Source: Flagellimonas oceanensis (GTDB lineage Bacteria > Bacteroidota > Bacteroidia > Flavobacteriales > Flavobacteriaceae). Taken from it: a stretch of 64,000 bases of DNA. This document shows, in pieces, positions 7,901 to 18,699 of this stretch. Every line of letters starts with the position of its first letter. Positions within the stretch are counted from its first letter, which is position 1. Where the stretch lies: the NCBI RefSeq assembly GCF_003992595.1, contig NZ_RZNA01000008.1, positions 1 to 64,000 of the forward strand. The letters run 5' to 3'. The translations under genes and the position numbers were made by a program. The notes under the pieces are model-generated. The model searched no databases. It saw only the letters and a list, made by a program, of their open reading frames with translations, and had not been told where the DNA came from.

Positions 7901-9168
7901 TGCGAAAAATCTTGGTCATAGCGTACTATTGGCCTCCAGCAGGGGGACCAGGGGTACAGCGTTGGCTTAAGTTCACGAAATACTTACCGGAGTTTGGCTT
8001 GGAACCCATCGTTTATGTTCCAGAAAATCCAAGCTATCCCTTGGTGGATGAAAAATTGGTAGCGGAAGTTCCGTCCTCGATCAAAGTCCTGAAACAACCC
8101 ATAAAAGAACCGTATGCTTGGGCTTCTTTGCTCTCCAAAAAGAAAACGAAGACCATTAGTTCGGGAATCATAAAAGAGAAAAATCCTTCTTTCATAGAAA
8201 AGGTGCTGCTTTGGATTCGTGGTAATTTTTTTATTCCCGATGCGCGGAAACTTTGGGTAAGACCATCCATTTCTTACTTGGCAAAAGTGATTGCGGAGGA
8301 AGGCATTGAAACCATTATAACCACAGGCCCACCACACAGCCTGCATTTGATCGGGCTTGGCCTTAAAAAGAAGTACCATATTCAATGGATTGCCGATTTT
8401 CGGGATCCTTGGACCTCCATAGGTTATCATAAAAAATTACGTTTGACGGAATACGCCAGGTTAAAGCACAAAGCTTTGGAAAAAGGCGTGCTGTTGAAGG
8501 CTGACAAAATTGTGGTGACCAGCAACACGACCAAAACTGAATTCGAGGCAATCACTCCAAAACCCATAAAGGTGATCACCAATGGTTTTGATGAAGAATT
8601 ATCCCCAACGGAACTGGATTCTAAATTTACTGTTTCGCACATAGGCTCCTTGCTAACAGGAAGAAACCCTTTAGGGTTTTGGCAAGCATTACAGGAATTA
8701 ATTGCAGAAAACGAAGTGTTTGGAAAAGCACTAAAAGTACAATTGGCGGGCGTAGTGGGGGAGGAAGTGCTGCATTCCATTAAAGATTTTGGACTGGATG
8801 CTCATGTGGAACAGTTGGGCTACCTCTCACACGATAAGGTCTTGGAAACCCAGCAAAAGTCGCAGGTGCTATTGTTATTGGAAATTGATTCCGAAGAAAC
8901 ACAAGGCATCATCCCAGGAAAATTATTCGAATATTTGAATGCAAAGCGCCCCATTCTGGCCATTGGCCCAAAAGGGTGGGAGGCAGGCGCCATGGTGGAA
9001 GAACACCATGCAGGCACGATGTGTTTACATACCGAGGTTGCGCACATAAAAAGAGTACTTTTGAAAGCATTCCACCAATACGAAAACGGTACATTGGTCT
9101 GCAATTCGGAAGGTGTGGAGCAATACCATAGAAAAGCATTAACGGAATCTTTGGCTAAATTTATCTAA
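7900..9168 (+). CDS. Family 4-like glycosyltransferase
   Basis: This 422-residue protein starts with a Rossmann segment and glycine-rich loop (AYYWPPAGGPGVQRW, residues 8-22) typical of the GT-B fold, and its C-terminal half contains the nucleotide-sugar site near residues 330-345 (IIPGKLFEYLNAKRPILAIG). It would transfer a sugar from an activated donor to a lipid-linked or surface acceptor at the inner face of the membrane. It overlaps both neighbours by a single base (TAATG junctions), placing it between the YfhO-like protein and the flippase in one operon. The sugar specificity cannot be read from the sequence. Confidence 0.9.
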   Translation: MRKILVIAYYWPPAGGPGVQRWLKFTKYLPEFGLEPIVYVPENPSYPLVDEKLVAEVPSSIKVLKQPIKEPYAWASLLSKKKTKTISSGIIKEKNPSFIEKVLLWIRGNFFIPDARKLWVRPSISYLAKVIAEEGIETIITTGPPHSLHLIGLGLKKKYHIQWIADFRDPWTSIGYHKKLRLTEYARLKHKALEKGVLLKADKIVVTSNTTKTEFEAITPKPIKVITNGFDEELSPTELDSKFTVSHIGSLLTGRNPLGFWQALQELIAENEVFGKALKVQLAGVVGEEVLHSIKDFGLDAHVEQLGYLSHDKVLETQQKSQVLLLLEIDSEETQGIIPGKLFEYLNAKRPILAIGPKGWEAGAMVEEHHAGTMCLHTEVAHIKRVLLKAFHQYENGTLVCNSEGVEQYHRKALTESLAKFI

Positions 9169-10628
9169 TGGGCGTTGTTCTAAAACAATCCATACAGAAT
9201 ACTGTGGTAACGTATTTAGGGTTCTTTTTTGGGGCCATAAATACATTGTTCCTCTACACCAAAATTTTACCTGATGAATATTATGGACTGGTCACGTTTA
9301 TTTTGGCATCGGGTGCCATCCTTATGCCTTTAATGGCTTTTGGTGTGCACAACACCATGGTAAAATATTATAGCAACCATCAGGAAGTGGAAAAAGACGG
9401 TTTTTTTACGTTGATGTTGTTGATTCCTTTATTGGGGATTTTGCCGGTAGCCTTGGTCGGCTTTATTTGGTACGATTCCATTGGTGATTGGGTGTCACAA
9501 GTAAATCCTATGGTAAAGGACTACTTGTGGTATGTCTTTTTTGTGGGATTGGCCATGGGCTATTTTGAGGTATTCTATTCGTGGGCCAAGGTGCATTTAA
9601 AGTCCGTTTTCGGAAATTTTATGAAGGAGGTTTTCGCTAGGATAGGGGTATCCATTTTGCTTGTCCTTTTTTATTTTGATGTGATTTCGTTGGATACGTT
9701 CTTCAAATGTTTGGTGGGATTGTATTTGTTGCGGACTGTTATTATCAAAATATATGCGTTTACCCTAAGGATGCCCAAATTGGATTTTAAGTTTCCGCCC
9801 TTTACCAAGGAAATACTGTCCTATTCCTTCTTGATTATCTTAGGCGGCTCAGCAGCATTGATTTTGCTGGAAATCGATAAGGTCATGCTGAATCAGTTCA
9901 TCAGTATTGAAAATGTGGCGTACTATGGTGTTTCGGTGTATATTGCCACGGTAATTATCGTGCCCTCCCGTGCCATGCACCAAATTACCTATCCTTTAAC
10001 GGCGGAGCTGCTGAACACCCATAATGATGCCGGGCTCGATAAATTGTACAAAAAGAGCTCGCTGACCCTGTTTATTGCCTCGGGCATCCTGTTTGTGCTG
10101 ATTATCCTCAACCTGAACGACTTGTATTTAATGTTGCCGGAGAATTATAGAAATGGTTTTGTTATCGTATTCTTGATCGGCTTGGCCAAAGTGATGGATT
10201 CGTTGTTGGGGAACATCAATTCCATTCTGTACAATTCCCACTATTATAAAACGGTTTTGATTTTCGGGGTGTGCTTGGCCGCGTTGACCATTCTCCTGAA
10301 TTATATATTGATTCCGAAATTTGGTCTTGAGGGTGCCGCATTCGCCAGTTTTGTCTCCATTTTTATCTTCAATTTGGTAAAACTGATTTTTGTGAAGATA
10401 AAGTTTGGTATTATGCCCTTTACTGCGGCTACTTTTAAGGTGTTCGCTACCTTGGTGCTGTTGGCTGTTCTTTTTGATTTGGTGCAGTTTCAATTTCATC
10501 CCATCATCAATATTGGCCTAAAGTCATTTCTCATTGTGGTCATGTACGTGGGCATTCTGTACCGCTTTAATATTTCTGAAGATGTGACCGGTTTCTTATC
10601 CAAATGGCTCAAAAAAAATACCCCGTAG
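9168..10628 (+). CDS. Wzx-like polysaccharide flippase
   Basis: The 486-residue product is hydrophobic throughout, with 12 to 14 predicted transmembrane helices and the N-terminal pattern of the polysaccharide biosynthesis/MOP exporter family (SIQNTVVTYLGFFFGAINTL). Such proteins flip lipid-linked oligosaccharides across the inner membrane. Its position after a glycosyltransferase supports export of a surface glycan. It is the last gene of the operon; its final codons and TAG stop form one arm of a terminator that serves the convergent gene. Confidence 0.88.
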   Translation: MGVVLKQSIQNTVVTYLGFFFGAINTLFLYTKILPDEYYGLVTFILASGAILMPLMAFGVHNTMVKYYSNHQEVEKDGFFTLMLLIPLLGILPVALVGFIWYDSIGDWVSQVNPMVKDYLWYVFFVGLAMGYFEVFYSWAKVHLKSVFGNFMKEVFARIGVSILLVLFYFDVISLDTFFKCLVGLYLLRTVIIKIYAFTLRMPKLDFKFPPFTKEILSYSFLIILGGSAALILLEIDKVMLNQFISIENVAYYGVSVYIATVIIVPSRAMHQITYPLTAELLNTHNDAGLDKLYKKSSLTLFIASGILFVLIILNLNDLYLMLPENYRNGFVIVFLIGLAKVMDSLLGNINSILYNSHYYKTVLIFGVCLAALTILLNYILIPKFGLEGAAFASFVSIFIFNLVKLIFVKIKFGIMPFTAATFKVFATLVLLAVLFDLVQFQFHPIINIGLKSFLIVVMYVGILYRFNISEDVTGFLSKWLKKNTP

Positions 10629-10651
10629 CGAATAAATTCAACTACGGGGTA
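10611..10651 (-). terminator. Intrinsic terminator embedded in the flippase 3' end
   Basis: TACCCCGTAG (10619-10628) pairs perfectly with CTACGGGGTA (10642-10651) around a 13-nt loop. The run of eight A at 10611-10618 becomes a U tract on the minus strand, so it terminates the leftward gene ending at 10680. On the plus strand no U run follows. Confidence 0.85.
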
Positions 10652-10679
10652 AACAACTAACCAACCTAAAAAAATCTAT

Positions 10680-11897
10680 CTAATTATTTCTCCTGGAAGA
10701 ACCTCTAGAACTTCTTGAGGTTCTAGCACTACTTTTTCTAGCACTTGAACTTCTGCTTACGCTAGGTCTAGAACTGCTCTTTCTGCTTACAGAGCTTTTG
10801 CGCACGCTTGGCCTAGAGCTTCTGGAAACGGCTTTCCTTGAAGAGCTTCCTCTGCTTACCGTGGACCTACTTGGTGTTCTCGATGTAGTCTGCGGTTTTC
10901 TATAGGTACTTTGCGCAGAACGTTTTACGGTTCTACTGCTTGTACGCGGAGTCGCTTTTCTGGCATTGGAACTTCTATTGTTCGAAGCTCTTTGTGCCTT
11001 GTTATTGGAAGCCGTTGTTCTTCCAGATCTTGTTACATTATTTGACTTTCTATTATTATTGCTTCTAGAATCCCTGGAAACAACTTTTGGTCCTCTTACG
11101 GAATTACTTGAACGGTTTACAGTACTATTTCCTCTTCTTGAAGAATTTTTAGCCACTGTTGCATTGCTTCTTCCGTAATCTGCTCTTCTTGCTCGGTTGT
11201 CTCTCACCGAAACTCTTCTATCATTTCTATAGATGTTTTCCCTTCTATATCTATTATTGTTGTTTCTGTACACCTTACCCAATCTGGCATAAGCCCTTCT
11301 GGTATTTTGTCTGTAAGGAGCATAATAGGTATATCGGATAGGGCTGTAATACCTTCTATATGGTCTTGCGTATACATTACAGAAACCTACGGCGGGTCTA
11401 ACAAAATACCTGTGGAATGGTCTGTACACATATCTTCTATTATATATGTTGATATATCCAGTATAGTGACTAAAAACACCACCATTATAGTAAATATTCA
11501 ATCCACCGACTCTTCGAACCCTACCATTGTTGTACCAGATATCCACGCTACCAATTTGAGATACGCGACCGTAATAGTCATAATAAATAGGGGTGTTCTC
11601 AACTTGGATTACGGCACCGTAATCATCGTACTGAACAAAGGGGTTATAGTTGTACCCTGAATTAAAGGTGATGCCAACGTTTCCGATTTGTGCACCAACA
11701 CCTACATTAACCCTGTTGTCCATATAAAAATCGAACTCACCATCAGGGTATACGGAAAATGTTACACCACCTTCTACAAAGATGAAAGAATTTCCATATC
11801 GGTAATTTGTGGCGGTGGCCACTGTATTGGTTGTTTCTGCTTGGATACTTGGTATTCCGAAAACAACCGCTGCTATAATGAGTACTAACTTTTTCAT
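10680..11897 (-). CDS. Secreted protein with Tyr/Gly repeats and a basic Arg/Ser tail
   Basis: The product of 405 residues has a clear signal peptide (MKKLVLIIAAVVFGIPSIQA). Residues 70-170 contain roughly 20-residue Tyr/Gly-rich repeats (YYDYYGRVSQIGSVDIWY, then VRRVGGLNIYYNGG), suggesting a repetitive beta structure. From about residue 215 to the end the chain is almost entirely Arg, Ser, Asn, Lys and Thr, including many RSS and SRSS units, so it is very basic and probably disordered. No enzyme motif is visible. Such a tail could bind DNA, polyanionic glycan or the cell surface; this is speculative. It is monocistronic with its own terminator. Confidence 0.8.
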   Translation of the reverse strand: MKKLVLIIAAVVFGIPSIQAETTNTVATATNYRYGNSFIFVEGGVTFSVYPDGEFDFYMDNRVNVGVGAQIGNVGITFNSGYNYNPFVQYDDYGAVIQVENTPIYYDYYGRVSQIGSVDIWYNNGRVRRVGGLNIYYNGGVFSHYTGYINIYNRRYVYRPFHRYFVRPAVGFCNVYARPYRRYYSPIRYTYYAPYRQNTRRAYARLGKVYRNNNNRYRRENIYRNDRRVSVRDNRARRADYGRSNATVAKNSSRRGNSTVNRSSNSVRGPKVVSRDSRSNNNRKSNNVTRSGRTTASNNKAQRASNNRSSNARKATPRTSSRTVKRSAQSTYRKPQTTSRTPSRSTVSRGSSSRKAVSRSSRPSVRKSSVSRKSSSRPSVSRSSSARKSSARTSRSSRGSSRRNN

Positions 11898-12013
11898 ACT
11901 ACAAGGTTTTAAGTTCTAGATGCAACTATTTACATCCACCCTATAATAAGCAATCAGCGTGCCAAAAATTGTAAAACACTGATTATCAGCATAAAAAAAC
12001 TAGATAGAACTAC

Positions 12014-14662
12014 TTATTTAATGATAAACATAGATCTTCGGTTCAATTGATGGGCCTCTTTTGAGCAGTTTACTCCATTACTGAAATTGTTGATCAACTG
12101 TGATTCTCCATACCCTTTTGAGGATAATCGATCTCTATCGATACCTTTTTCAACCAACCATTCAAGGGTGGATTTTGCCCTTCTCTCGGACAATCGCATG
12201 TTGTAGGCATCGTTCCCTCTAGAATCGGTATGGGATTCAATATGAATATTCAATTGTGGGTATTCCTTCATGGCCTCCAATATTTTGGCCAGTTCCACTT
12301 CAGCGTCAGGTCTGATGTTGTGCTTGTCAAAATCAAAATAGATAGGTTGTAAATCCAATCTACAGCCAAGGTCATCAACTGGACAATCGGGTGGGGTAAG
12401 GGCCAAGTCCACCTGAAGCATCATAGTTCCTTCTGGGGTCATCACAACTTTTTCAAGTGGTTCGTATTCCTTCTCTTCGTTGGAAGCCCTGACTACATAT
12501 TGTTTTTCACAATCCATATCGTCCTCAAATCGGTAGTTGCCGTTTGCTAGGGTAATTTTTTGGGATATCACTTGATTGTTTTCATCCATTAAATAAACCA
12601 TTGAACCTTCCAAGGGTTCTCCGGTTTTTGCATTGGTAATAGCACCATAGATGACAGGATTGCAGTTTTCGGTCAAGAGATAGATATCATCTGAACTACT
12701 ACCGCCTCCCCCGTCTCTATTGGAGGACAGATATCCGATTTTTTCTTTTTCTTTCACGATAAATCCAAAGTCATCTTGATTGGAATTGATGGGTTGTTCC
12801 AGATTGGTTACTGCATAAAACCCTTCGGAATTGTTGTGTGAGGCCCTGAAAATGTCCAAACCTCTAAGTCCCACATGGCCATCGCTTGAGAAGAACAATC
12901 CGTTTCTATCGCTTATAAATGGAAATGTTTCTCTTTCCGCAGTATTGATGACTGGCCCGAGATTAACCGGTTGGCCATACGTATCGTTTTACAAAATATC
13001 TATATACCAAATATCGGATTCGCCCAATGTTCCCTCCATGTTTGAGGAAAATTACAATCTTGTTTCTTCCAGGTTCAGAGCTGGGTGGGCCACAGAGTAG
13101 GAGTCATCGTTGAAAGGGAGTTCCTTCACGTTGTCCCAAGTTCCATCGTCGTTTTTGGTGTCGGTTCCATCAACAGGTCCAGGCACCTCGCCACCAAGGA
13201 GTTCGTCCTCCAAGGTAATTTCGTTAATGTCAACGCTTCCTGTGTTGGTCAATGTGAAGGTGTACAGAATACTTTCAATACATCCATCGCCATTGATGTC
13301 CACGGCTTGTCCGACTTTGATCAAACCAATATCTGCTCCTGAGCAAAATGATAGATCAATGATAGTTGGGACATCCTCCAGTACACTATCATCATCGGAT
13401 AGGTCTATGGCCATTTGATTCAGTCCTTGAATATCTGCCGATACAATTGCTTGATTCTCAAAAAAGCCATTGTTAATGTCTTCTTGTGTAATATTGTATT
13501 GGGCAGTGTAACGCCACACTTCGTTCAAATCAAGGAATCCATCATAGTTGTCATCCCCTTCAAAAGGACCAGCAATTACACCTCCCAATAAAGGGTCATT
13601 AAGAACAACATTCCCCAGAATGTTCTCTCCTTCGTTGGTAACTGTAAATTCATATAGTATTAAGTTACATCCTGGGCCTTGTTCTATCCCTTCGATTGCT
13701 GCACCTGCTTTAACCACAGCTATATAATCTTTAGATGGACAAGAGGGCAATGATACTGCAGTAGGGTCATTTTCCGATACACTGTCATCATCGGATAAAT
13801 CAAGAACCAGAGGGTTGGGGTCCCCTTGAATGTTTGCAGTTACAACCGCCTGATTGATAACCTCTTCATTGAACTTATCCAGTATGGTTGTATTATAGGG
13901 AACGGTAATAGGTCCATTCTTCACCATCTTCCAGTAAACTGTTGTTGTTTGGATCTGAGACAGCATCGGGAGCTCCAAGGTCCCCGCCCAATAAAGGGTC
14001 CGTGAGTACTACATTTCTAACGTATTTCCTCCTTCGCTGGTTACCGTAAATTGGCAGATTATTAAGTTACATCCTTGTGCTCCACTATCAATACTCCCTA
14101 GGGGGTTACCTGTCTTTACCACGGCTATTTCCGAACTTAAAGGGCATGAGTCCAAGGCGACGGTTGTGGCATCGTCATCGTTGACATTTTCGTCAAATTG
14201 ACCTACAACATTCGCAGTGACCGATGTCAGTGTTTCCATTTGATCATCTATTTTTTCTTGTGGTGTTGTAACATGGGCAGCGCTATAGGTCCATACTTCC
14301 CCAATTTCCAGAATATTATCAGGATTGAGACTTTCCGTAGGGCCCCTAATGATTCCCTCCAACAAAGCATCGCTGACCACAACATTTTCCAAGTCATCCG
14401 TACCTGTATTGGTTACAGTAATCTCATACAATACGAGATTACACCCAGGGCTACCTTCCAAACCGTCCAAAGGGGTGCCATCCACGGTAATGGAAATTCC
14501 TGGCGCAAAAGGCATATCCCCGAATGAATTGAAAATTTCATTTTTGGTAGAATGATTGATAATCTCTGCAAAACAGCTGTGAGTAATTAGTAAGGCAAAA
14601 ATGGGAATTAAACTTCCCTTGATAATGTTCTTCAGTGAGTTTGGGAGGGTAGTATTGTTCAT
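12014..14662 (-). pseudogene. Decayed DUF11-repeat / OmpA-PD40 fusion gene
   Basis: Several open segments on one strand make up one broken gene. 14012-14662 encodes a signal peptide and two DUF11-type repeats (GCNLVLYEITVTNTG); a missing A near 14014 shifts the frame, and an extra T near 13907 restores it. Further DUF11 repeats follow to about 13160, then the sequence switches abruptly at KNDDGTW to an OmpA-associated PD40 segment (VKELPFNDDSYSVAHPAL). Two in-frame TAA stops at 13052-13054 and 12989-12991 interrupt PD40 repeats. The remainder (12014-12898) encodes a carboxypeptidase-regulatory-like domain and an OmpA domain with the peptidoglycan-binding TDSRGN and LSERRA motifs. No full-length product is possible. 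Confidence 0.85.
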
Positions 14663-14840
14663 GTGGAATGGTTTAATACAAAAACATAGAAAGTGTTTCG
14701 TTATATGGAGGATTACAGAAAACCCCTTTAAAAGCCAATGGAACTGATTTAAAACTTTTGGTAGTCAGTACTTTATAAGAGTAATTTTCATTGTATTATG
14801 GGTCCAAATATCTACTTAAACATTTTTATATGTTGTCCTG
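14663..14840. other. AT-rich intergenic region upstream of the pseudogene
   Basis: This stretch would hold the former promoter of the leftward DUF11-OmpA gene. No ORF of note and no convincing promoter motif were seen. It continues into the tandem repeats and the uvrA terminator listed separately. Confidence 0.4.
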
Positions 14841-14903
14841 AATTGACGAACGGGTGGATTCAATTGACGTAGAGTGGATATGAATTCACGAATGGTTTTT
14901 ACG
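14841..14903. promoter_or_regulatory. Three tandem 21-bp repeats, operator-like
   Basis: Units start at exactly 21-bp intervals (14841, 14862, 14883), opening AATTGACGAACGG, AATTGACGTAGAG and AATTCACGAATGG. A 21-bp period puts each unit on the same face of the helix. On the minus strand the first and third units contain CCCGTTCGT and ACCATTCGT, each one base from the LytTR-type half-site pattern, whose half-sites are also spaced about 21 bp apart. They lie about 180-240 bp upstream of the DUF11-OmpA pseudogene. Regulation by a LytTR protein is an inference. Confidence 0.4.
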
Positions 14904-14952
14904 GAAAGTTATAAAAGGCGATATTTTCCGTTAATCTGAAAATAACAGTAAG

Positions 14953-14991
14953 AAAAAAGACACCTATTTCACTTAAATGGGTGTCTTTTTT
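14953..14991. terminator. Bidirectional intrinsic terminator after uvrA
   Basis: AAAAAAGACACC (14953-14964) pairs with GGTGTCTTTTTT (14980-14991), giving a 12-bp stem and a 15-nt loop with A and T runs on both sides. It lies 20 bp beyond the uvrA stop and should end leftward transcription from uvrA. Confidence 0.9.
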
Positions 14992-15010
14992 TTAATTGTC
15001 GAAATGGTAA

Positions 15011-17788
15011 TTAAAGACTGTTCTTTAAATAATTAGCGGTGTAGGATTTTGAATTTTTGACGATTTCCTCAGGAGTACCCTCTACCACCAAATTTCCTCC
15101 CTTTTCACCGCCTTCAGGACCGAGGTCGATAATATAGTCTGCACATTTGACCAGTTCCATATTGTGTTCGATAACAATTACCGAATGGCCTTTGTCAATG
15201 AGCTCATCAAAGGATTTTAGCAGTTTTTTGATGTCGTGGAAGTGAAGCCCTGTCGTAGGTTCATCAAAGATGAACAACGCTTTTTCCTTTGTATGACCTT
15301 TTACCAAAAATGAAGCAAGCTTTATGCGTTGTGCCTCACCACCGGAAAGGGTAGAGGAGGACTGCCCAAGCGCTACGTAGCCTAATCCGACATCTTGCAA
15401 AGGCTTTAGTTTGGTTACGATTTTATCCTGCTTGTGGGTTGAAAAGTGCTCAATGGCATCATCAATGGTCATGTTAAGAATATCATCGATGTTCTTTCCT
15501 TCAAACTGTACTTCGAGGATATCTTTTTTGAATCGTTTGCCGTCACAAGCATCACATTCCAAATGCACATCGGCCATAAATTGCATCTCTACAGTGATTT
15601 CACCTTCGCCCTTACATTTTTCACAGCGCCCACCATCCACATTAAAAGAAAAGTGTTTGGCCTTGTAGCCACGAAGCTTGCTCAGTTTTTGTGATGCAAA
15701 TAGACTACGGATATCATCGTAGGCCTTTATATAGGTAACGGGATTGGAGCGTGAGGAACGTCCAATGGGGTTTTGATCCACAAACTCTACGTGTTTAATG
15801 TGAGCATACTTGCCTTCCATTGCCGAGAACTGACCGGCCTTTTCACCATAACCTCCTGTTTCCTTTAAGATGGACGGATACAGTATTTTTCTGACCAAGG
15901 TACTTTTTCCACTCCCTGATACGCCCGTTACCACGGTAAGCACATTCAATGGGAATGTGACATCTATATTTTTAAGGTTGTTTTCACGGGCGCCCTTGAT
16001 TTGAATGTAATGTTTGGAATTTCTTCGCTCTTTGGGCACCGGAATTTTCATGGTCCCATTAAGGTACGATGCTGTAAGTGAATCAGCTTGGAGGATGGTT
16101 TCCCAATCTCCAGTGGCCACAACGTTTCCGCCCAAGGTCCCTGCTTCTGGACCAATATCGATAATTTCATCGGCAGCTTTCATAATGTCTTCATCATGTT
16201 CGACTACGATTACGGTATTGCCCAAATCACGAAGCGATTTTAAGACTTCGATCAAATTCTCGGTGTCTCGAGGGTGCAATCCAATACTGGGCTCGTCCAA
16301 GATGTACATGGAGCCAACCAAACTGCTTCCCAATGATGTAGCCAAGTTTATCCGTTGACTTTCTCCGCCAGATAGCGTATTGGATTTTCTATTTAAGGTA
16401 AGGTAGCTCAAACCAACCTTGTCCAAAAAGTCCAAGCGCGTAGTAATTTCCTTCAAAAGTCTTTTAGAGACTGAGGTGTCATGCTCGGAAAGTTGCAATG
16501 CTTCAAAAAATGGCATCAACTGGTTGATGGGCAGTTCTATCAAATCTGAAATGGACTTTCCGCCGACTTTCACATAATCTGCTTCTTTTCGCAGTCGCTT
16601 TCCTTTACATACAGAACATCTGGTTTTACCACGGTAACGGGAAAGCATCACCCTGTTCTGGATTTTATAACTTTTCTCCTCTAGCTGCTCAAAAAACTTA
16701 TGGATTCCTATAAAATGTTCGTTTCCGTCCCAGACCAATTGTTTTTGTTCTTCGGAAAGTTCAAACCAAGGTTTGTGGATTGGAAAATCAAACTTGTAGG
16801 CAGCATTTACCAATTGATCTCGGTACCAGCTCATACTTTCGCCACGCCAAGGAAAAACGGCATTCTCGTAAACCGATAAGGCTGTGTTGGGAATCACCAA
16901 ATCCGCATCAATACCGATTACATCGCCATAGCCTTCACATTTTGGGCAGGCTCCATATGGATTGTTAAAGCTGAACAAGTGGACATTTGGTTCCAGAAAC
17001 TTCATCCCATCCAGCTCAAACTGGTTACTAAAGGTTTTGATCTCATCTGTTTGAAGATTCTCGATGGAGCATTGCCCTTTGCCTTCAAAAAAAGCATTGT
17101 CTACCGCATTGGCCAAACGATTGTAAAAGTCTTCATCATCCTTTACAATGATACGATCTACCACCAAATCAAATTCCCTACCAATATCTTCAGGAGCTTG
17201 ATCAATTCGAATGACTTCTCCTTTATATTTAATACGGGCATAACCTTGCTTGGAGAAAAGCTCCAAGGATTTCAACGGTTCACGTTCTTCGCTGATGGTT
17301 ATGGGAGCCAATAATAAGAGCTTGTCCCTTTCGTTGAGTTCCTTTATATAATTAATGACGTCGGTAACGGTATGCTTTTTCACTTCCTTGCCCGAAATAG
17401 GGGATAGGGTCTTCCCGATTCTCGCATACAACAACTTTAGGTAATCGTAGATTTCCGTAGTGGTCCCGACCGTAGATCGTGGATTGGTGGAATTTACTTT
17501 TTGTTCTATGGCAATTGCGGGGGCTATACCTTTAATATAGTCAACCTTGGGTTTGTCTAGCTTTCCCAAAAACTGGCGTGCGTAGGAGGAAAGACTTTCC
17601 ACATACCTACGCTGTCCTTCGGCGTACAGTGTATCAAAAGCTAAACTGGACTTCCCTGAACCTGATAAACCCGTGATAACCACCAATTTATTCCTCGGGA
17701 TAACAACATCTATATTTTTAAGGTTATGCAGTTTGGCACCCTTTATGATAATATTCTGCTTGGGATCTACGTTGATATTGATTGCCAT
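15011..17788 (-). CDS. uvrA: Excinuclease ABC subunit A
   Basis: UvrA scans DNA for helix distortion and loads UvrB in nucleotide excision repair. The 925-residue length is normal. Two ABC ATPase modules are visible: Walker A motifs at residues 40-48 (GLSGSGKSS) and near 625 (GVSGSGKST), and ABC signature LSGGE sequences in both halves ([13 protein letters not shown] and [13 protein letters not shown]). Zinc-binding CxxC pairs are present (CPKC near 282, CSVC near 392, CEKC near 721, CDAC near 744). All motifs are intact. It has its own terminator and is divergent from the sigma factor gene across 250 bp. Confidence 0.98.
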   Translation of the reverse strand: MAININVDPKQNIIIKGAKLHNLKNIDVVIPRNKLVVITGLSGSGKSSLAFDTLYAEGQRRYVESLSSYARQFLGKLDKPKVDYIKGIAPAIAIEQKVNSTNPRSTVGTTTEIYDYLKLLYARIGKTLSPISGKEVKKHTVTDVINYIKELNERDKLLLLAPITISEEREPLKSLELFSKQGYARIKYKGEVIRIDQAPEDIGREFDLVVDRIIVKDDEDFYNRLANAVDNAFFEGKGQCSIENLQTDEIKTFSNQFELDGMKFLEPNVHLFSFNNPYGACPKCEGYGDVIGIDADLVIPNTALSVYENAVFPWRGESMSWYRDQLVNAAYKFDFPIHKPWFELSEEQKQLVWDGNEHFIGIHKFFEQLEEKSYKIQNRVMLSRYRGKTRCSVCKGKRLRKEADYVKVGGKSISDLIELPINQLMPFFEALQLSEHDTSVSKRLLKEITTRLDFLDKVGLSYLTLNRKSNTLSGGESQRINLATSLGSSLVGSMYILDEPSIGLHPRDTENLIEVLKSLRDLGNTVIVVEHDEDIMKAADEIIDIGPEAGTLGGNVVATGDWETILQADSLTASYLNGTMKIPVPKERRNSKHYIQIKGARENNLKNIDVTFPLNVLTVVTGVSGSGKSTLVRKILYPSILKETGGYGEKAGQFSAMEGKYAHIKHVEFVDQNPIGRSSRSNPVTYIKAYDDIRSLFASQKLSKLRGYKAKHFSFNVDGGRCEKCKGEGEITVEMQFMADVHLECDACDGKRFKKDILEVQFEGKNIDDILNMTIDDAIEHFSTHKQDKIVTKLKPLQDVGLGYVALGQSSSTLSGGEAQRIKLASFLVKGHTKEKALFIFDEPTTGLHFHDIKKLLKSFDELIDKGHSVIVIEHNMELVKCADYIIDLGPEGGEKGGNLVVEGTPEEIVKNSKSYTANYLKNSL

Positions 17789-18038
17789 CTGTTAAAATTA
17801 GGGTCTCAAAGATACGATACACAACACTTAATACGTATATTGCATCAGTTAACATATAAAAATCGTCAACTCACAACATAGATTTTAGGTCGCCTACCTG
17901 TTTATCTATATTTGGTGTGTAATTAAAATCCTGATAGGCCTATACAGAATAATTACTTTTTAAAGATTAAAAACTGAATAACTAAAGTCTTTCTTGGTAA
18001 AGGGAGGACTGTGATTTTAACCCAAAAAAGTAATTTGT

Positions 18039-18623
18039 ATGGAACAACTACAGATTAAAGACTCGATTTTAGTAAGGAACTACATTGACGGAGACGAAAA
18101 AGCTCTTGAAATCCTGATCAACAGGCACAACCAAAGAATCACCAGCTTCATTTATAGCAAAGTTTTGGACAGGGATGTTGCAGAGGACATTTTCCAGGAC
18201 ACTTTCATCAAGGTGATCAAAACCCTTAAAAAAGGAAAATACAGCGAAGAAGGTAAATTTTTACCCTGGGTAATGCGTATAGCGCACAACCTGGTAATAG
18301 ACCACTTCCGTAAGAACAAAAGAATGCCCAAATTCGAGGGTAGCGATGATTTCAATATATTCTCCGTAATTAAGGACGAGAAATTGAATGCCGAAAAGCA
18401 AATCATCAAAGATCAGATTGAAAGTGACCTTACCCTTTTGATCGATGAATTGCCAGACGATCAAAGAGAAGTGTTGATTATGCGTATTTATAAGGATATG
18501 AGCTTCAAGGAGATATCCGAAAACACCAACGTGAGCATCAATACAGCTTTGGGAAGAATGCGATATGCCCTTATCAACCTTAGAAAAATCGTAGAGCGTA
18601 GAAATATCGTTTTAACGAATTAA
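18039..18623 (+). CDS. ECF-type RNA polymerase sigma factor
   Basis: The 194-residue protein has only sigma regions 2 and 4, as in ECF sigma factors. Region 2 spans residues 15-95 (DVAEDIFQDTFIKVIKTLKK, then LPWVMRIAHNLVIDHFRK for -10 recognition). Region 4 lies at 135-190 (LPDDQREVLIMRIY, then an HTH ending NTALGRMRYALINLR). No anti-sigma gene adjoins it; the next ORF downstream is a 47-residue protein. The 5' region contains TATATTTG at 17907-17914, a possible -7 element. It resembles the housekeeping-like ECF factors that are common in Flavobacteriia, but its regulon cannot be named. Confidence 0.92.
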   Translation: MEQLQIKDSILVRNYIDGDEKALEILINRHNQRITSFIYSKVLDRDVAEDIFQDTFIKVIKTLKKGKYSEEGKFLPWVMRIAHNLVIDHFRKNKRMPKFEGSDDFNIFSVIKDEKLNAEKQIIKDQIESDLTLLIDELPDDQREVLIMRIYKDMSFKEISENTNVSINTALGRMRYALINLRKIVERRNIVLTN

Positions 18624-18699
18624 TTGGCATTACGTCGAAGCCAACAATATTTCCAATCTAGTGCCGTTATATAATGGAAACAATTACTTACGCTAGAAT

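Noticed and set aside
12014..14662. Stop-codon readthrough or programmed frameshifting as an explanation for the DUF11-OmpA gene
   Set aside because: There are four lesions of different kinds plus a domain chimera, with no slippery site or stop-context signal, so decay is simpler.
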